Assembly (NCBI RefSeq): GCF_030653815.1 | Contig: NZ_JAURYQ010000015.1 | Span: forward strand, 1 to 64,000 | DNA from: Rhodoferax sp. | Lineage (GTDB): Bacteria; Pseudomonadota; Gammaproteobacteria; Burkholderiales; Burkholderiaceae_C | Length of the DNA: 64,000 nt | Direction of reading: 5' to 3' | Part shown: piece after piece, positions 9,964 through 19,638 of the stretch | Position numbering within the stretch: position 1 is the first letter of the stretch | Layout of the letters: every line of letters starts with the position of its first letter | Notes under the pieces: generated by a model | What the model was told of the DNA's origin: nothing | Databases searched by the model: none | Seen by the model: only the letters and a program-made list of their open reading frames with translations | Position numbers and translations under genes: made by a program

Positions 9964-11175
9964 TCAGATGGACAGGCGGGTGACCACGCGCGTAGCAAGC
10001 TCACGGCTCTGCGCGTCGAGTGCCAGCAAATCTTCCAGCGACCCCGGCGGCGTGGGCTGCACCTTGGCCAGGGTTTCCAGATTGACCGCGTGCATCTGGT
10101 CAAAGCGGATCTGCCCGGCCAGAAAAGCCGCCACGGCGATCTCGTTGGCGGCGTTGAGCACGGCAGTGCTTCCCGCTGGCGCGGCCAGCACGGACCAGGC
10201 CAAGGCCAGGCCAGGAAAGCGTTGGCGGTGGCCATGGTCATCCAGCGACTCGAACGTCATGTCGGCCATGGTCCGAAAATCAAGCGCGCTGGCACCCGAG
10301 CTCATGCGTTGCGGCCAGGAAAGACCATAGGCAATAGGCACTTTCATGTCTGGCGTGCCCAGCTGGGCGATGACGGAGTTGTCACGGTACTGGACCATCG
10401 AGTGGATCACGCTCTGCGGATGGATCACCACCTCGATCTGCGCTGGCGCGACGCCGAACAGGTAGCGCGCCTCGATCACCTCGAGCGCCTTGTTCATCAT
10501 GGTGGCCGAATCCACCGAAATCTTGCGCCCCATGACCCAATTCGGGTGGGCACAGGCCTGGTCCGGCGTGATGTCGGCAAAGCTGGCCGGATCGCGGCGC
10601 CGGAACGGCCCGCCCGAGGCCGTCAGGATGATCTTGTCGATCTGCGTGGCCCAACTCGCGGCGTCTTCGGGCAGGGACTGGAAAACCGCCGAATGCTCGC
10701 TGTCGATCGGCAACAGCTTGGCACCGCCGGCGTTCACGGCCTGCAAAAAATAGTCGCCGCCGACCACCAGGGCTTCTTTGTTGGCCAGCAACAGGCGTTT
10801 GCCTGCGCGCGCCGCACCCAGGCACGAAGCCAGGCCGGCAGCACCCACAATGGCCGCCATGACCACGTCGACCTGCTCATGGCTGGCCACCTCGGTGATG
10901 GCGTCCGGACCACACAGCACCTGGGTCGGCAAACCCAGGTCGCGGCAAAGACGCGCCAGTTCCTGGCCGTGCGCCGGGCTGGCCATGACCGCAAAGGCTG
11001 GTCGAAATTGAACACACTGCTGCAGCAATTTATCGACCTGGGTCGAGGCGGTCAAGGCAAACACCTCGAACCGCTCCGGGTGCAGCGACAGCACCTCCAG
11101 GGTACTGACGCCAATGGAGCCGGTCGACCCCAAAATTGCAACACGTTTCTTTTTCAAACCCCTTGAATCCAGCAT
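9964..11175 (-). CDS. dxr: 1-deoxy-D-xylulose 5-phosphate reductoisomerase
   Basis: Second enzyme of the MEP isoprenoid pathway, converting DXP to MEP with NADPH. The N-terminus carries the dinucleotide-binding VAILGSTGSIG; LLANKEALVVGG and LTASGGPFR mark the catalytic and metal-binding region. I chose ATG 11175 (403 residues, close to the 398 of E. coli), eight bases after the cdsA stop and preceded by GAGAG; a TTG four codons upstream overlaps cdsA. It supplies precursors for the UppS product encoded nearby. Confidence 0.94.
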   Translation of the reverse strand: MLDSRGLKKKRVAILGSTGSIGVSTLEVLSLHPERFEVFALTASTQVDKLLQQCVQFRPAFAVMASPAHGQELARLCRDLGLPTQVLCGPDAITEVASHEQVDVVMAAIVGAAGLASCLGAARAGKRLLLANKEALVVGGDYFLQAVNAGGAKLLPIDSEHSAVFQSLPEDAASWATQIDKIILTASGGPFRRRDPASFADITPDQACAHPNWVMGRKISVDSATMMNKALEVIEARYLFGVAPAQIEVVIHPQSVIHSMVQYRDNSVIAQLGTPDMKVPIAYGLSWPQRMSSGASALDFRTMADMTFESLDDHGHRQRFPGLALAWSVLAAPAGSTAVLNAANEIAVAAFLAGQIRFDQMHAVNLETLAKVQPTPPGSLEDLLALDAQSRELATRVVTRLSI

Positions 11176-11183
11176 GGGCACTC

Positions 11184-12029
11184 TCAAAATGTGTAAAGCA
11201 TCATGGCCAAAGGCAAGCTGGGCAACAAGGCGTCAACCCGGTCCAGCACGCCACCATGACCGGGAAGGAGCTTGCTGCTGTCCTTGACCCCGGCGCTGCG
11301 CTTGACCAGGGACTCGAACAGGTCACCCACCACACTCATGGCGGCCAGGAACAGGCAGGCGATCACGACAAAGACCGCGCCGCGCTCAGCCAGGTGGCTG
11401 TAGAAACTGGGCACGGTCGCCTGCGTCCCCACATCGAAACGGGTCCAGGCCCAAGCCAACAGCAACACGGCCACCATGCCACCCCAGACGCCTTCCCAGC
11501 TCTTGCCCGGGCTGATCGACGCCGCCAATTTGCGCTTGACGAGTCGCCCGCCCCAGGTGCGGCCGGAAAAGTAGGCACCGATGTCGGCCACCCAGACCAA
11601 GGCAAAGACCGACAGCAAAAAATTGGGGCCCACAAGTCTGGCCTGGGCCACGGCCAGCCAGGTGACCACCAGCGCCAGCAGGCCGAGTCCCAAACGAAAA
11701 CTGCGATTCAGTTGACCCCAGGCCGGCACACCGGCACGCAACACCCAACTGCCCAGCAGCACCCAGACGGCACCGGTCACAAGCCAAACCCGAGGCAAGG
11801 TCTGCGCCAGCCCGCCAGCCCACCAAAGTCCTGCGCACGTCAGGGCACACAAAGCACCGGCAAGGTAGCTGGCAGGCGGCTCATAGCCATTCAAACGCGC
11901 CCATTCCCAGGCCGCAGCGGCAATGAACAGGAGTGCGAGAAAATTGAAGGGTGCTGCATCCTGGTAAAACAGTGCGGGCAACAGCACCAGCAACAACAAC
12001 ACAGCGGTGATCACGCGTTGCTTGAGCAT
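11184..12029 (-). CDS. cdsA: Phosphatidate cytidylyltransferase
   Basis: A 281-residue polytopic membrane protein making CDP-diacylglycerol from CTP and phosphatidate, the branch point of phospholipid synthesis. The C-terminal CdsA signature is clear: LVKRSAGVKD followed by PGHGGVLDRVDAL. Several hydrophobic helices fill the N-terminal half. It is nine bases downstream of uppS. Confidence 0.94.
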   Translation of the reverse strand: MLKQRVITAVLLLLVLLPALFYQDAAPFNFLALLFIAAAAWEWARLNGYEPPASYLAGALCALTCAGLWWAGGLAQTLPRVWLVTGAVWVLLGSWVLRAGVPAWGQLNRSFRLGLGLLALVVTWLAVAQARLVGPNFLLSVFALVWVADIGAYFSGRTWGGRLVKRKLAASISPGKSWEGVWGGMVAVLLLAWAWTRFDVGTQATVPSFYSHLAERGAVFVVIACLFLAAMSVVGDLFESLVKRSAGVKDSSKLLPGHGGVLDRVDALLPSLPLAMMLYTF

Positions 12030-12038
12030 GGCAAGCCT

Positions 12039-12767
12039 TCAGTGGACGCCGACAGGCGAAGCAGCGGCATCACCCTGACCCGGGACCTTGCCAAAGCGAC
12101 GTTCGCGCAAGGCATAGGATTCAATGGCCTGGTCGAGCGCGGCCTCGTCAAAATCGGGCCACAGTTTGTCGGAAAAGAAAAATTCGGAATAAGCGGACTG
12201 CCAAAGCAAAAAGTTGCTGATGCGTTGCTCACCACCGGTGCGGATCACCAGGTCGGGGTCGGGCACATGCGCCAGCGCCATCGTCTGGCTCAGATTCTGT
12301 TCGGTCATTTCCAGCCCCTGGGCGGCAACACGCGCAGCCGCCTGCACGATGTCCCAACGGCCGCCGTAGTTGAAACAGACATTCAACACCAGTTTGTGGT
12401 TGGCGGCTGTGGCTGCTTCGGCCTGCTCGATACCCTTGAGCACGCGGTTCGAGAGGCCCTGGCGCTCGCCAATGAAACGCAGTTGCACGCCGTCAAGCTT
12501 GAGCTGAGGCACCTCGCGCCCCAAAGCCAGCGCAAACAAGTCCATCAAGCCAGAGACTTCCTCCTGCGGACGCTGCCAGTTCTCAGAAGAAAAGGCAAAG
12601 ACCGTGAGCACCTTGATGCCGCGCGCATCACAGGCGCAGGCACAACGCTTGAGGGAATCAACCCCTTGCTTATGACCCGCGATACGAGGCAAAAAGCGCT
12701 TGGACGCCCAGCGCCCATTGCCATCCATGACGATGGCGACATGGTACGGCGTTGAGGAAGGGGGCAT
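12039..12767 (-). CDS. uppS: Undecaprenyl diphosphate synthase
   Basis: A cis-prenyltransferase of 242 residues that makes the C55 carrier lipid for peptidoglycan. Motifs: VAIVMDGNGRWASKR with the catalytic Asp, FAFSSENWQRP, and DLVIRTGGEQRISNFLLWQ. It starts six bases after frr. UppP, which recycles the product, is encoded at 43249-44082. Confidence 0.95.
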   Translation of the reverse strand: MPPSSTPYHVAIVMDGNGRWASKRFLPRIAGHKQGVDSLKRCACACDARGIKVLTVFAFSSENWQRPQEEVSGLMDLFALALGREVPQLKLDGVQLRFIGERQGLSNRVLKGIEQAEAATAANHKLVLNVCFNYGGRWDIVQAAARVAAQGLEMTEQNLSQTMALAHVPDPDLVIRTGGEQRISNFLLWQSAYSEFFFSDKLWPDFDEAALDQAIESYALRERRFGKVPGQGDAAASPVGVH

Positions 12768-12773
12768 GGCCGG

Positions 12774-13334
12774 TCAAACCGCCATGATGTCGTGTTCTTT
12801 GGCCGCCACCAGCTGATCGATGGCCGCAATGTGCCGGTCGGTCACTTTCTGGATGTCGGTTTCGCAGCGCTTCTGGTCATCTTCCGACGCGAGCTTGTCC
12901 TTGACCAACTTCTTGACGCCCTCGTTGGCGTCGCGGCGCAGGTTGCGCACGGCAATTTTGGCGCCCTCGCCTTCATTGCGCACCAACTTGGTCAACTCCT
13001 TGCGGCGCTCCTCGGACATCGGCGGCATCGGCACCCGGATCAGGTCGCCCATGGACGATGGGTTCAGCCCAAGGTCGCTGTCACGAATGGCTTTTTCAAT
13101 CTTGGCGCCCATGCCTTTTTCCCAGGGCTGCACACTCACCGTGCGCGAATCCAGCAGCGACACGTTGGCCACCTGGCTGATGGGTACAAGGGAACCATAG
13201 TAATCAACCTGCACCGTGTCCAGAATGGCAGGGTTGGCGCGTCCGGTACGGATCTTGGTCAGGTTGTGTTTGAAAGCCTCGATGGACTGGTCCATCTTGG
13301 TTTCTGCGGTATTTTTAATTTCGGCGACTGACAT
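12774..13334 (-). CDS. frr: Ribosome recycling factor
   Basis: A 186-residue protein of family-typical length (185 in E. coli) that splits post-termination ribosomes together with EF-G. Recognisable segments are [45 protein letters not shown] and the C-terminal [19 protein letters not shown]. Gene order pyrH-frr-uppS is conserved. Confidence 0.96.
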   Translation of the reverse strand: MSVAEIKNTAETKMDQSIEAFKHNLTKIRTGRANPAILDTVQVDYYGSLVPISQVANVSLLDSRTVSVQPWEKGMGAKIEKAIRDSDLGLNPSSMGDLIRVPMPPMSEERRKELTKLVRNEGEGAKIAVRNLRRDANEGVKKLVKDKLASEDDQKRCETDIQKVTDRHIAAIDQLVAAKEHDIMAV

Positions 13335-13367
13335 GGGTCTTCCTCACTCAGGGTTCAAAATAAAAAA

Positions 13368-14090
13368 TCAGGCGTGCACCAGGGTGCCCTCATCTTCACC
13401 CAGCACCACGCGCTTGAGCGCACCGTGCTTGAAAATCGAGAACACCTTGACCGGCAGTTTCTGATCGCGGCACAAGGCAAACGCCGTGGCATCCATGATG
13501 CCCAGGTTCTGCGAAATGGCGTCATCAAAGGAAATCTTGCTGTAGCGCGTGGCGCTGGGGTCTTTTTTGGGGTCAGCACTGTAGACGCCATCGACCTTGG
13601 TGGCCTTGAGCACAATCTCGGCACCAATTTCGGCACCGCGCAAGGCGGCCGCGGTGTCGGTGGTAAAGAACGGATTGCCGGTACCGGCGGCAAAAATGAC
13701 GACCTTGCCCTCTTCGAGGTATTGCAGGGCCTTGGGACGCACATAGGGCTCCACCACCTGCTCGATGGCAATGGCCGACATCACGCGCGCCGTCAGGCCA
13801 GCCTTGTTCATGGTGTCGCCCAGCGCCAGTGAGTTCATCACGGTCGCCAGCATGCCCATGTAGTCGGCCGTGGCACGGTCCATACCGACCGAGCCACCCG
13901 CCACGCCGCGGAAAATATTGCCACCGCCAATCACCACGGCCACCTGGACACCAAGGGCGGTAACCCCCACGATTTCATCGACCATGCGCACAATGGTGTC
14001 ACGGTTGATGCCAAACTGGTCGTCCCCCATCAGTGCCTCACCCGACAATTTGAGCAAAATGCGCTTGTAAGCCGGCTTGACATCTGACAT
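13368..14090 (-). CDS. pyrH: Uridylate kinase
   Basis: A 240-residue UMP kinase of the amino-acid-kinase fold, giving UDP for nucleotide-sugar and RNA synthesis. Motifs: [13 protein letters not shown] at the N-terminus, [10 protein letters not shown] for phosphate binding and [13 protein letters not shown] near the C-terminus. ATG 14090 is chosen because it opens the conserved N-terminus; a longer frame runs upstream into the pyrH-tsf gap and tsf itself. It follows tsf by 49 bases. Confidence 0.95.
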   Translation of the reverse strand: MSDVKPAYKRILLKLSGEALMGDDQFGINRDTIVRMVDEIVGVTALGVQVAVVIGGGNIFRGVAGGSVGMDRATADYMGMLATVMNSLALGDTMNKAGLTARVMSAIAIEQVVEPYVRPKALQYLEEGKVVIFAAGTGNPFFTTDTAAALRGAEIGAEIVLKATKVDGVYSADPKKDPSATRYSKISFDDAISQNLGIMDATAFALCRDQKLPVKVFSIFKHGALKRVVLGEDEGTLVHA

Positions 14091-14139
14091 GGGTGACTCC
14101 TTGGTCTTGGGTGGATTCAATGAAACAGCAGGAGCCAGA

Positions 14140-15063
14140 TCAGGCCGCCTTTTGTGCAGCAGCCACCTGGGCCGCCACTTCAGCAGCAAAGTCATCCACC
14201 TTTTTCTCAATGCCCTCACCCACCACATACAAGGTGAATGACTTGACCGTGGTGGCCATGGCCTTGAGCATCTGCTCGACCGTTTGCTTGTCGTTCTTGA
14301 CAAAGGCCTGGTTCAGCAAAGACACTTCCTTGAGGTATTTCTGCACGCCGCCTTCGATGCGCTTGGTCACAATTTCTGCGGACTGCACGGGCTTGCCGGC
14401 AGCGGTGGCCACAGCAGCGTCTTCGGCCGCCTTGGCAGCTGCCACCGAGCGCTCACGCGCCACCAACTCAGCGGGCACCTCGTCGCTCGACAAGGACACG
14501 GGCTTCATGGCAGCAATGTGCATGGCCACATCCTTGGCGGCGACCTCATCACCTTCGAATTCGACCACCACACCAATGCGGGTGCCGTGCAGGTAGGAAG
14601 CCAGCTTGCTGCCGTTGGCAAAACGCTTGAAACGGCGAAAGCTCATGTTCTCGCCAATCTTGCCAATCAGGCCCTTGCGCACGTCTTCGAGCGTCGGACC
14701 AAAACCATCCTGCTCGTAAGCCAGGGCACCCAAGGCAGCCACATCGGCCGGGTTCTGCTTGGCGATCAAGGCCGCAGCAGCGTTGGCCAGGGCCAGGAAG
14801 CTGTCGTTCTTGGTGACAAAGTCGGTTTCGCAGTTCACTTCGAGCAGCGCGCCGACACCGGCGTCTGCTGCGTAAACCACCACACCTTCGGCCGTGACAC
14901 GGCTGGCGGCCTTGCCGGCCTTGCTGCCCAATTTGACGCGCAGCAGCTCTTCAGCCTTGACCATGTCGCCTTCGGCCTCGGTCAGCGCGCGCTTGCATTC
15001 CATCATCGGGGCGTCGGTCTTGCCACGCAGTTCAGCCACCATGCTTGCAGTAATTTGAGCCAT
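14140..15063 (-). CDS. tsf: Elongation factor Ts
   Basis: A 307-residue nucleotide exchange factor for EF-Tu. The conserved N-terminal [19 protein letters not shown] and [12 protein letters not shown] are present, and FAGKVA-type core segments are replaced by the usual betaproteobacterial variants. It follows rpsB by 90 bases, but an intrinsic-terminator-like hairpin lies in that gap, so tsf and the genes behind it probably receive only part of the rpsB transcription. Confidence 0.95.
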   Translation of the reverse strand: MAQITASMVAELRGKTDAPMMECKRALTEAEGDMVKAEELLRVKLGSKAGKAASRVTAEGVVVYAADAGVGALLEVNCETDFVTKNDSFLALANAAAALIAKQNPADVAALGALAYEQDGFGPTLEDVRKGLIGKIGENMSFRRFKRFANGSKLASYLHGTRIGVVVEFEGDEVAAKDVAMHIAAMKPVSLSSDEVPAELVARERSVAAAKAAEDAAVATAAGKPVQSAEIVTKRIEGGVQKYLKEVSLLNQAFVKNDKQTVEQMLKAMATTVKSFTLYVVGEGIEKKVDDFAAEVAAQVAAAQKAA

Positions 15064-15103
15064 TTTGTTCTCCGGAAATCAGTACAGTTTATCAATTCAA
15101 ATT

Positions 15104-15129
15104 AAAAAAAGGGGGCACATGAGCCCCCC
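15104..15129 (-). terminator. Intrinsic terminator-like hairpin between rpsB and tsf
   Basis: On the minus strand, GGGGGC (15128-15123) pairs with GCCCCC (15116-15111) across a six-base loop and is followed at once by seven T. It lies after rpsB and only about 40 bases before tsf, so it probably acts as a partial terminator or attenuator. Confidence 0.75.
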
Positions 15130-15153
15130 TTTTGGATTGGGGTCGCCAAAGAA

Positions 15154-15906
15154 TCAGGCAGCAGCCTCATTGACCTCGACGAATTCGTCAGCGCTGTCTT
15201 CAGCCACGGCCTTGACCACGTCGTCCATGGCATTGGCGCGGCCTTCCAGGATCGCGTCAGCGATGCCACGGGCGTACAACTCAACCGCCTTGGAAGAGTC
15301 GTCGTTACCAGGAATCACATAGTCGATGCCTTCGGGCGAATGGTTGGTGTCGACCACGGCAATCAGCGGAATACCCAGCTTGCGGGCTTCGGCGATGGCG
15401 ATCTTGTGGTAGCCCACGTCGATCACGAAAATCGCGTCCGGCAAGGTGGTCATGTCCTGAATACCACCGATGTCTTTTTCCAGCTTCTCGAGCTCACGGG
15501 CAAACATCAGCTGCTCTTTCTTGCTCATGCTGTCCAGACCGGCTTCCTGCTGGATCTTCATGTCCTTGAGACGCTTGATCGAGGTCTTGACGGTTTTGAA
15601 GTTGGTCAGCATGCCACCCAACCAACGGGCGTCAACGTAGGGAACACCGGCGCGCTTGGCCTCGACGGCCACGGTTTCGCGGGCCTGACGCTTGGTGCCG
15701 ACCATCAGCACGGTACCGCGCTTGGCCGAAATCTGACGCGCAAACTTGGCGGCTTCCTGGAACATCGGCAACGATTTTTCCAGGTTGATGATGTGAATCT
15801 TGTTGCGATGGCCAAAAATGAAGGGGGCCATTTTCGGGTTCCAGAAGCGGGTCTGGTGACCAAAGTGGACACCGGCTTCCAGCATTTCGCGCATGGTAAT
15901 TGCCAT
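15154..15906 (-). CDS. rpsB: 30S ribosomal protein S2
   Basis: A 250-residue S2 protein beginning [26 protein letters not shown], with [18 protein letters not shown] and [22 protein letters not shown] 15906 is chosen because it opens the conserved S2 N-terminus and follows TTGGAG; the frame upstream is only leader sequence. It heads the rpsB-tsf-pyrH-frr run; a promoter and a leader hairpin precede it. Confidence 0.96.
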   Translation of the reverse strand: MAITMREMLEAGVHFGHQTRFWNPKMAPFIFGHRNKIHIINLEKSLPMFQEAAKFARQISAKRGTVLMVGTKRQARETVAVEAKRAGVPYVDARWLGGMLTNFKTVKTSIKRLKDMKIQQEAGLDSMSKKEQLMFARELEKLEKDIGGIQDMTTLPDAIFVIDVGYHKIAIAEARKLGIPLIAVVDTNHSPEGIDYVIPGNDDSSKAVELYARGIADAILEGRANAMDDVVKAVAEDSADEFVEVNEAAA

Positions 15907-15946
15907 AAAAAAAACTCCAAAGGTTAGGTCTGAAATCCAGTTCGTT

Positions 15947-15964
15947 TTGCCAGCGGACTGGCAA
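15947..15964 (-). promoter_or_regulatory. Stem-loop in the rpsB leader
   Basis: Perfect 7-bp arms TTGCCAG and CTGGCAA separated by four bases lie about 40 bases before the rpsB start codon, inside the predicted 5' leader of about 130 bases. S2 operons in gammaproteobacteria are autoregulated through a structured leader, so this is a candidate S2 control element; that role is inference. Confidence 0.45.
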
Positions 15965-16042
15965 CACCTTGATGAAACTGGTTTGCGGATTAACTTTGTA
16001 GCAGCAGGCGCTGATGAAATCGGCCAGCTACAAAGCCAGACG

Positions 16043-16048
16043 AGTATA
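16043..16048 (-). promoter_or_regulatory. rpsB: Predicted -10 element of the rpsB promoter
   Basis: The minus strand reads TGCTATACT, an extended -10 (TGnTATACT), ending at 16043. No good -35 hexamer is visible, which is compatible with an extended -10 promoter. Transcription would start near 16036, giving a leader of about 130 bases for the rpsB operon. Confidence 0.5.
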
Positions 16049-16096
16049 GCACTGTGCCCCAAGTGTCCTTGGGCCTGGCGCGGCGGCCCACCGAGC

Positions 16097-17080
16097 CTAC
16101 TGCAGCGGTGTCGGCGGCACCGGGAGGTGGGGTGCCCGGAAGATCTGGGCTGCATCCACGGCATCGAAACGGTATTGCAAGCCACAAAAATCGCAGCCCA
16201 CCTCGATCACCTCGCGCTCCTGCAAAATGCTGTCAACCTCCGGCTGCCCCAGGCTCAGCAACATCCGGGACACCCGCTCACGGCTGCAGGAGCAGGAAAA
16301 GCGGGGACCCGCCTCGCCCTGCAAGGGCTCGAAACGCAGCAGTTGTTCCTCCCAGAACAGGCGGTGCAGGATGGTTTCGACATCCAGCGTCAACAGCTCT
16401 TCACGCTTCAGGCTGGAGGCCAGCATGGCGATGCGCTTGTAGTGCTCATTGATGCCAATCTGATCCTCATCCGAGGCCTGGGAACTGCCCGCCAGATTGC
16501 CCTTGCCCGCCATCGGCAGGCGCTGGATCAGCAGGCCGGCGGCCACCTTGTCGTCGGCAGCCAGCACCAGCGTGGTGTCCAGCTGCTCACTTTGCAGCAT
16601 GTAGTGTTGCAACACATCGCTGAATTTTTCGAGCTTTTCACGGGCATCGCCAAACAGCGGCACCACGCCCTGGTAGGGCTGCTGCCCGGGCTGACGGTCC
16701 TGGGGGTCGAGCGTGATGGCACAGCGGCCTTCATTGCCGACATTGACCAGCTGGCTCAATGTGGCGTCCAGACTGACCTCGCCGTTCACCGTGGCCGTGG
16801 CGCGCAGCGAAAAGTCGCTTTGCACCTCGACCACCGCCAGCTTGACCGGACCATCGCCAAACACCTGCACGATCAGGGAGCCATTGAACTTGATGTTGGA
16901 CTGCATCAGCACGGCAGCCGCCGTCATTTCACCCAACAGCACCTGCACCGGCGCCGGGTAAGCGCCCTGCGTGGTGTTGCTGGCACGGCGGCGCAAGATC
17001 TCCACCCAGGCATCGGTCAGACGCACTACAGCGCCGCGCACTGGCAGGCCTTCGAAAATAAATTTGTGAATTTCAGACAT
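16097..17080 (-). CDS. hslO: Redox-regulated chaperone Hsp33
   Basis: A cytosolic holdase of about 327 residues, activated when oxidation releases zinc from four cysteines. The C-terminal zinc site is intact: [10 protein letters not shown] supplies the CxC pair and [13 protein letters not shown] the CxxC pair. I chose ATG 17080 ([19 protein letters not shown]), the family start. An in-frame ATG at 17128 would add 16 residues encoded by a palindromic repeat and is rejected. It stands alone between rpsB and the carbonic-anhydrase-like gene. Confidence 0.93.
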   Translation of the reverse strand: MSEIHKFIFEGLPVRGAVVRLTDAWVEILRRRASNTTQGAYPAPVQVLLGEMTAAAVLMQSNIKFNGSLIVQVFGDGPVKLAVVEVQSDFSLRATATVNGEVSLDATLSQLVNVGNEGRCAITLDPQDRQPGQQPYQGVVPLFGDAREKLEKFSDVLQHYMLQSEQLDTTLVLAADDKVAAGLLIQRLPMAGKGNLAGSSQASDEDQIGINEHYKRIAMLASSLKREELLTLDVETILHRLFWEEQLLRFEPLQGEAGPRFSCSCSRERVSRMLLSLGQPEVDSILQEREVIEVGCDFCGLQYRFDAVDAAQIFRAPHLPVPPTPLQ

Positions 17081-17102
17081 ATCAACACTATTGAGACATT
17101 GC

Positions 17103-17138
17103 GGGTCAGACCACTCGCGCAGCGACATGCTCTGACCC
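17103..17138. repeat. REP-like palindrome, copy 1
   Basis: Outer arms GGGTCAGA (17103-17110) and TCTGACCC (17131-17138) enclose an inner CGC/GCG stem with GCA loop. The layout matches copy 2 at 43188-43225, including CCA after the left arm and TGC before the right arm. It lies between hslO and the gene upstream of it. Confidence 0.65.
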
Positions 17139-17145
17139 CAACAGA

Positions 17146-17670
17146 TTAAGCGACTTTGTGCAAACTGGCCTTGAAGCGCTGCGCATTGGCCACGTAATGC
17201 CGGGCACTGTCACGCAGACCCTGCAACTGTTCGGGCGTGAGCTGGCGCACCACTTTGGCCGGTGTGCCCATGATCATGGAGCCATCGGGAAATTCCTTGC
17301 CTTCAGTGACCAGCGAACCAGCGCCAACCAGGCAGCCCTTGCCTATTTTTGCGCCATTGAGCACCACCGCGCCAATGCCGATCAGGCTGTCATCACCCAC
17401 GGTACAGCCGTGCAGCATGGCTTTGTGACCGACGGTGACACCCGAGCCAATGGTCAAGGGCATGCCGACGTCGGCGTGCAGCACACTCAGGTCCTGAATG
17501 TTGGTCTGCGAACCAATCCGGATGGCGGCCGTGTCGCCCCGCGCCACCACGCCGAACCAGAGACTGACCTGCTCACCCAGCACCACATCGCCCATGACCT
17601 CGGCGCTGTCAGCGACCCAGGCGGAGTCCGCAATGTGCGGCGACACCCCATCAAGTTCATAAATAGCCAT
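17146..17670 (-). CDS. Gamma-carbonic-anhydrase-like hexapeptide protein
   Basis: A 174-residue left-handed beta-helix protein of the YrdA/PaaY/CaiE group. The potential metal-binding histidines are in VLHADVG and VGHKAMLHGC, the layout of gamma-class carbonic anhydrases, although many members have no proven activity. It ends with GTPAKVVRQLTPEQ. It reads away from the divergent DUF455 gene, with about 50 bases between them. Confidence 0.85.
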   Translation of the reverse strand: MAIYELDGVSPHIADSAWVADSAEVMGDVVLGEQVSLWFGVVARGDTAAIRIGSQTNIQDLSVLHADVGMPLTIGSGVTVGHKAMLHGCTVGDDSLIGIGAVVLNGAKIGKGCLVGAGSLVTEGKEFPDGSMIMGTPAKVVRQLTPEQLQGLRDSARHYVANAQRFKASLHKVA

Positions 17671-17721
17671 AGCGTTCTTTCAGATTCATTTACCTAGAAT
17701 TGTAGGGAAACCAAGCGCAAC

Positions 17722-18576
17722 ATGAACCCGATCGACTCAAACGCCTCAAGCTCTTCAGATGACCAACAGTCCCCAACCGACTTGCGCGCCGCGTGCCTGC
17801 GCCTGCTGCAAATCACATCTCCAGACGACAAGGCGGCCCAGGTGCGCGGGCTTGATGGGGCTCTTTGCACGCTCGACCCCTGCGCAAGCTTCACCGCACC
17901 TGCTGACTTGCCCGGGCGACCCGAGCGCCCGCGATTGGTGCACCCCTCGCAACTCAAGACCCGCGCCGTCGGTACCCTGGAAGGCCGCGCCGGGCTGATT
18001 CATGCGCTGACCCACATCGAGGCCAATGCCATCAACCTGGCGCTCGACATCGTCTGGCGCTTTGCCGACATGCCCACCGATTTCTACCTGGATTGGTGGC
18101 GCGTGGCGCAGGAGGAAGCGCTGCATTTCGAGTTGCTCAACGCCCACCTGAAACAACTGGGCTTTGCCTACGGCGACTTTCCCGCGCATGACGGCTTGTG
18201 GGACATGGCCGAACGCACCAAAGGCGATGTGCTGGCGCGCCTGGCGCTGGTGCCGCGCACGCTGGAAGCGCGAGGACTTGATGCCACGCCGGCGGTGCGC
18301 AACCGGCTGGTGTCGGTGGGTGACCAGGGCGCAGCCAGGATTCTGGACATCATCCTGCGCGACGAAATCGGCCATGTCGCCGTTGGCAACCGCTGGTACC
18401 GCCATCTTTGCGACGCGCGCCAGCTTGAGCCCATTGCGACCTACGCAACGCTGGCAGAGCGCTACCAGGCCCCCGTCCTCAAAGGCCCGTTCAACCTGGC
18501 GGCACGTCGCGCTGCGGGCTTTTCTGAAGCCGAACTCTCGGTCCTGCAGCGGCCAAGCGCAGTCGCCACCGGTTGA
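17722..18576 (+). CDS. DUF455-family ferritin-like protein
   Basis: A 284-residue protein with the carboxylate/histidine pattern of a di-iron ferritin-like bundle: HIEANAINLALDIVWRF, AQEEALHFELLNAHL and LRDEIGHVAVGNRWY. These supply Glu, ExxH and DExxH ligands. The family is common in proteobacteria and its reaction is not established; a di-iron hydroxylase or oxidase related to MiaE has been suggested for similar folds. It is transcribed alone, convergent with xerD (15 bases between stops). Confidence 0.8.
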   Translation: MNPIDSNASSSSDDQQSPTDLRAACLRLLQITSPDDKAAQVRGLDGALCTLDPCASFTAPADLPGRPERPRLVHPSQLKTRAVGTLEGRAGLIHALTHIEANAINLALDIVWRFADMPTDFYLDWWRVAQEEALHFELLNAHLKQLGFAYGDFPAHDGLWDMAERTKGDVLARLALVPRTLEARGLDATPAVRNRLVSVGDQGAARILDIILRDEIGHVAVGNRWYRHLCDARQLEPIATYATLAERYQAPVLKGPFNLAARRAAGFSEAELSVLQRPSAVATG

Positions 18577-18590
18577 ATCCATGCACGCGC

Positions 18591-19538
18591 TCAGCCGCGC
18601 GGATGGTGCTGGGCGTGCAGGGTTTTCAGGCGCTCCCGGGCCACATGGGTGTAGATGGTGGTGGTGGAAATATCGACATGACCGAGCAGCAGTTGCACCG
18701 CCCGCAGGTCGGCGCCATGGTTGAGCAAATGGGTGGCAAAGGCATGGCGCAGTGTGTGCGGTGACATCGGTGCCGTGATGCCTGCCAGCTGTGCATATTT
18801 TTTGACGAGCATCCAGAACATGACCCGGCTCATGGCCGTGCCCGGTGTGCTGCCGCGCTGGGTCACAAACAGCGCCTCGCTGGCATGGCCGGCCAACAGT
18901 TCGGCCCTGGGCTGGGCCAGATAGCGTTTCAGCCAGAGGCTGGCCACTTCGCCAAACGGCACCAGGCGTTCCTTGTTGCCTTTGCCAAAGACGCGCAGCA
19001 CGTTGTCGTTCAGGCTCAGGTTCAGCACTTTCAGGCCGACCAGCTCACTGACCCGCAGGCCGCTGGCGTACATCAGTTCCAGCATGGTGCGATCCCTCAT
19101 GCCCAAAGCTGCTGACGTGTCCGGGGCATTCAACAAGGCCTCGACCTGGGCTTCTGTCAGCGTTTTCGGCATGCGCAGTGGCTGTTTGGCGGCTTGCAGC
19201 TTGAGTGTGGGGTCTGCGCCCAGCAGGCGCTCGCGCAAGGCCCAGCGGTAAAAGCGCTTGAACACCGTCAGGCGCCGGTTGGCGGTGGTTGCCTTGGTGC
19301 TGGCATGCTGGTCGGCAAAGTAACTGTTGAGCAACAGTTCGGTGCCGCCAGCCAAGCTGCTGCCCTGGACTGCCAGCCAGTTAGCAAACAAGGTGAGGTC
19401 GCGCCGGTAAGCCGCCAGGGTGTTGGCAGACAAGCCTTCTTCCAGCCATAGGGCGTCGATGAAGGTGTCGATCACCGGGTCGGGCGCTTTTTTGGCGTCT
19501 TGGGCGACTGAGTGGTCAGCAGCTTGCGTTTGGGACAT
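18591..19538 (-). CDS. xerD: Tyrosine recombinase XerD
   Basis: A site-specific recombinase of about 315 residues that resolves chromosome dimers at dif with XerC. An N-terminal SAM-like core-binding domain (about 20-115) is followed by the catalytic domain with Arg162 (SGLRVSELVG), Lys186 (FGKGNKERLVP), HTLR (His261, Arg264), His287 (LLGHVDISTT) and nucleophile Tyr296. The XerD assignment rather than XerC rests on overall similarity. ATG 19538 gives a family-like start; a start ten codons upstream is possible. Confidence 0.88.
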   Translation of the reverse strand: MSQTQAADHSVAQDAKKAPDPVIDTFIDALWLEEGLSANTLAAYRRDLTLFANWLAVQGSSLAGGTELLLNSYFADQHASTKATTANRRLTVFKRFYRWALRERLLGADPTLKLQAAKQPLRMPKTLTEAQVEALLNAPDTSAALGMRDRTMLELMYASGLRVSELVGLKVLNLSLNDNVLRVFGKGNKERLVPFGEVASLWLKRYLAQPRAELLAGHASEALFVTQRGSTPGTAMSRVMFWMLVKKYAQLAGITAPMSPHTLRHAFATHLLNHGADLRAVQLLLGHVDISTTTIYTHVARERLKTLHAQHHPRG

Positions 19539-19638
19539 GGGTTTGAAGGCAACAATAAATACGCCCATCTTATGCGGAGCTGTCGGCGGGGGGCGTCGTC
19601 GGCCATTTTGGCGCGGTGCGTCCTGCTATTCTCAAGGT

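Noticed and set aside
17081..17128. A longer N-terminus for Hsp33 from ATG 17128
   Set aside because: The extra residues are encoded by the REP-like palindrome; ATG 17080 gives the family N-terminus.
18591..19538. An integrase marking a mobile island
   Set aside because: The recombinase matches XerD, its neighbours are housekeeping genes, and no attachment-site repeats are seen.
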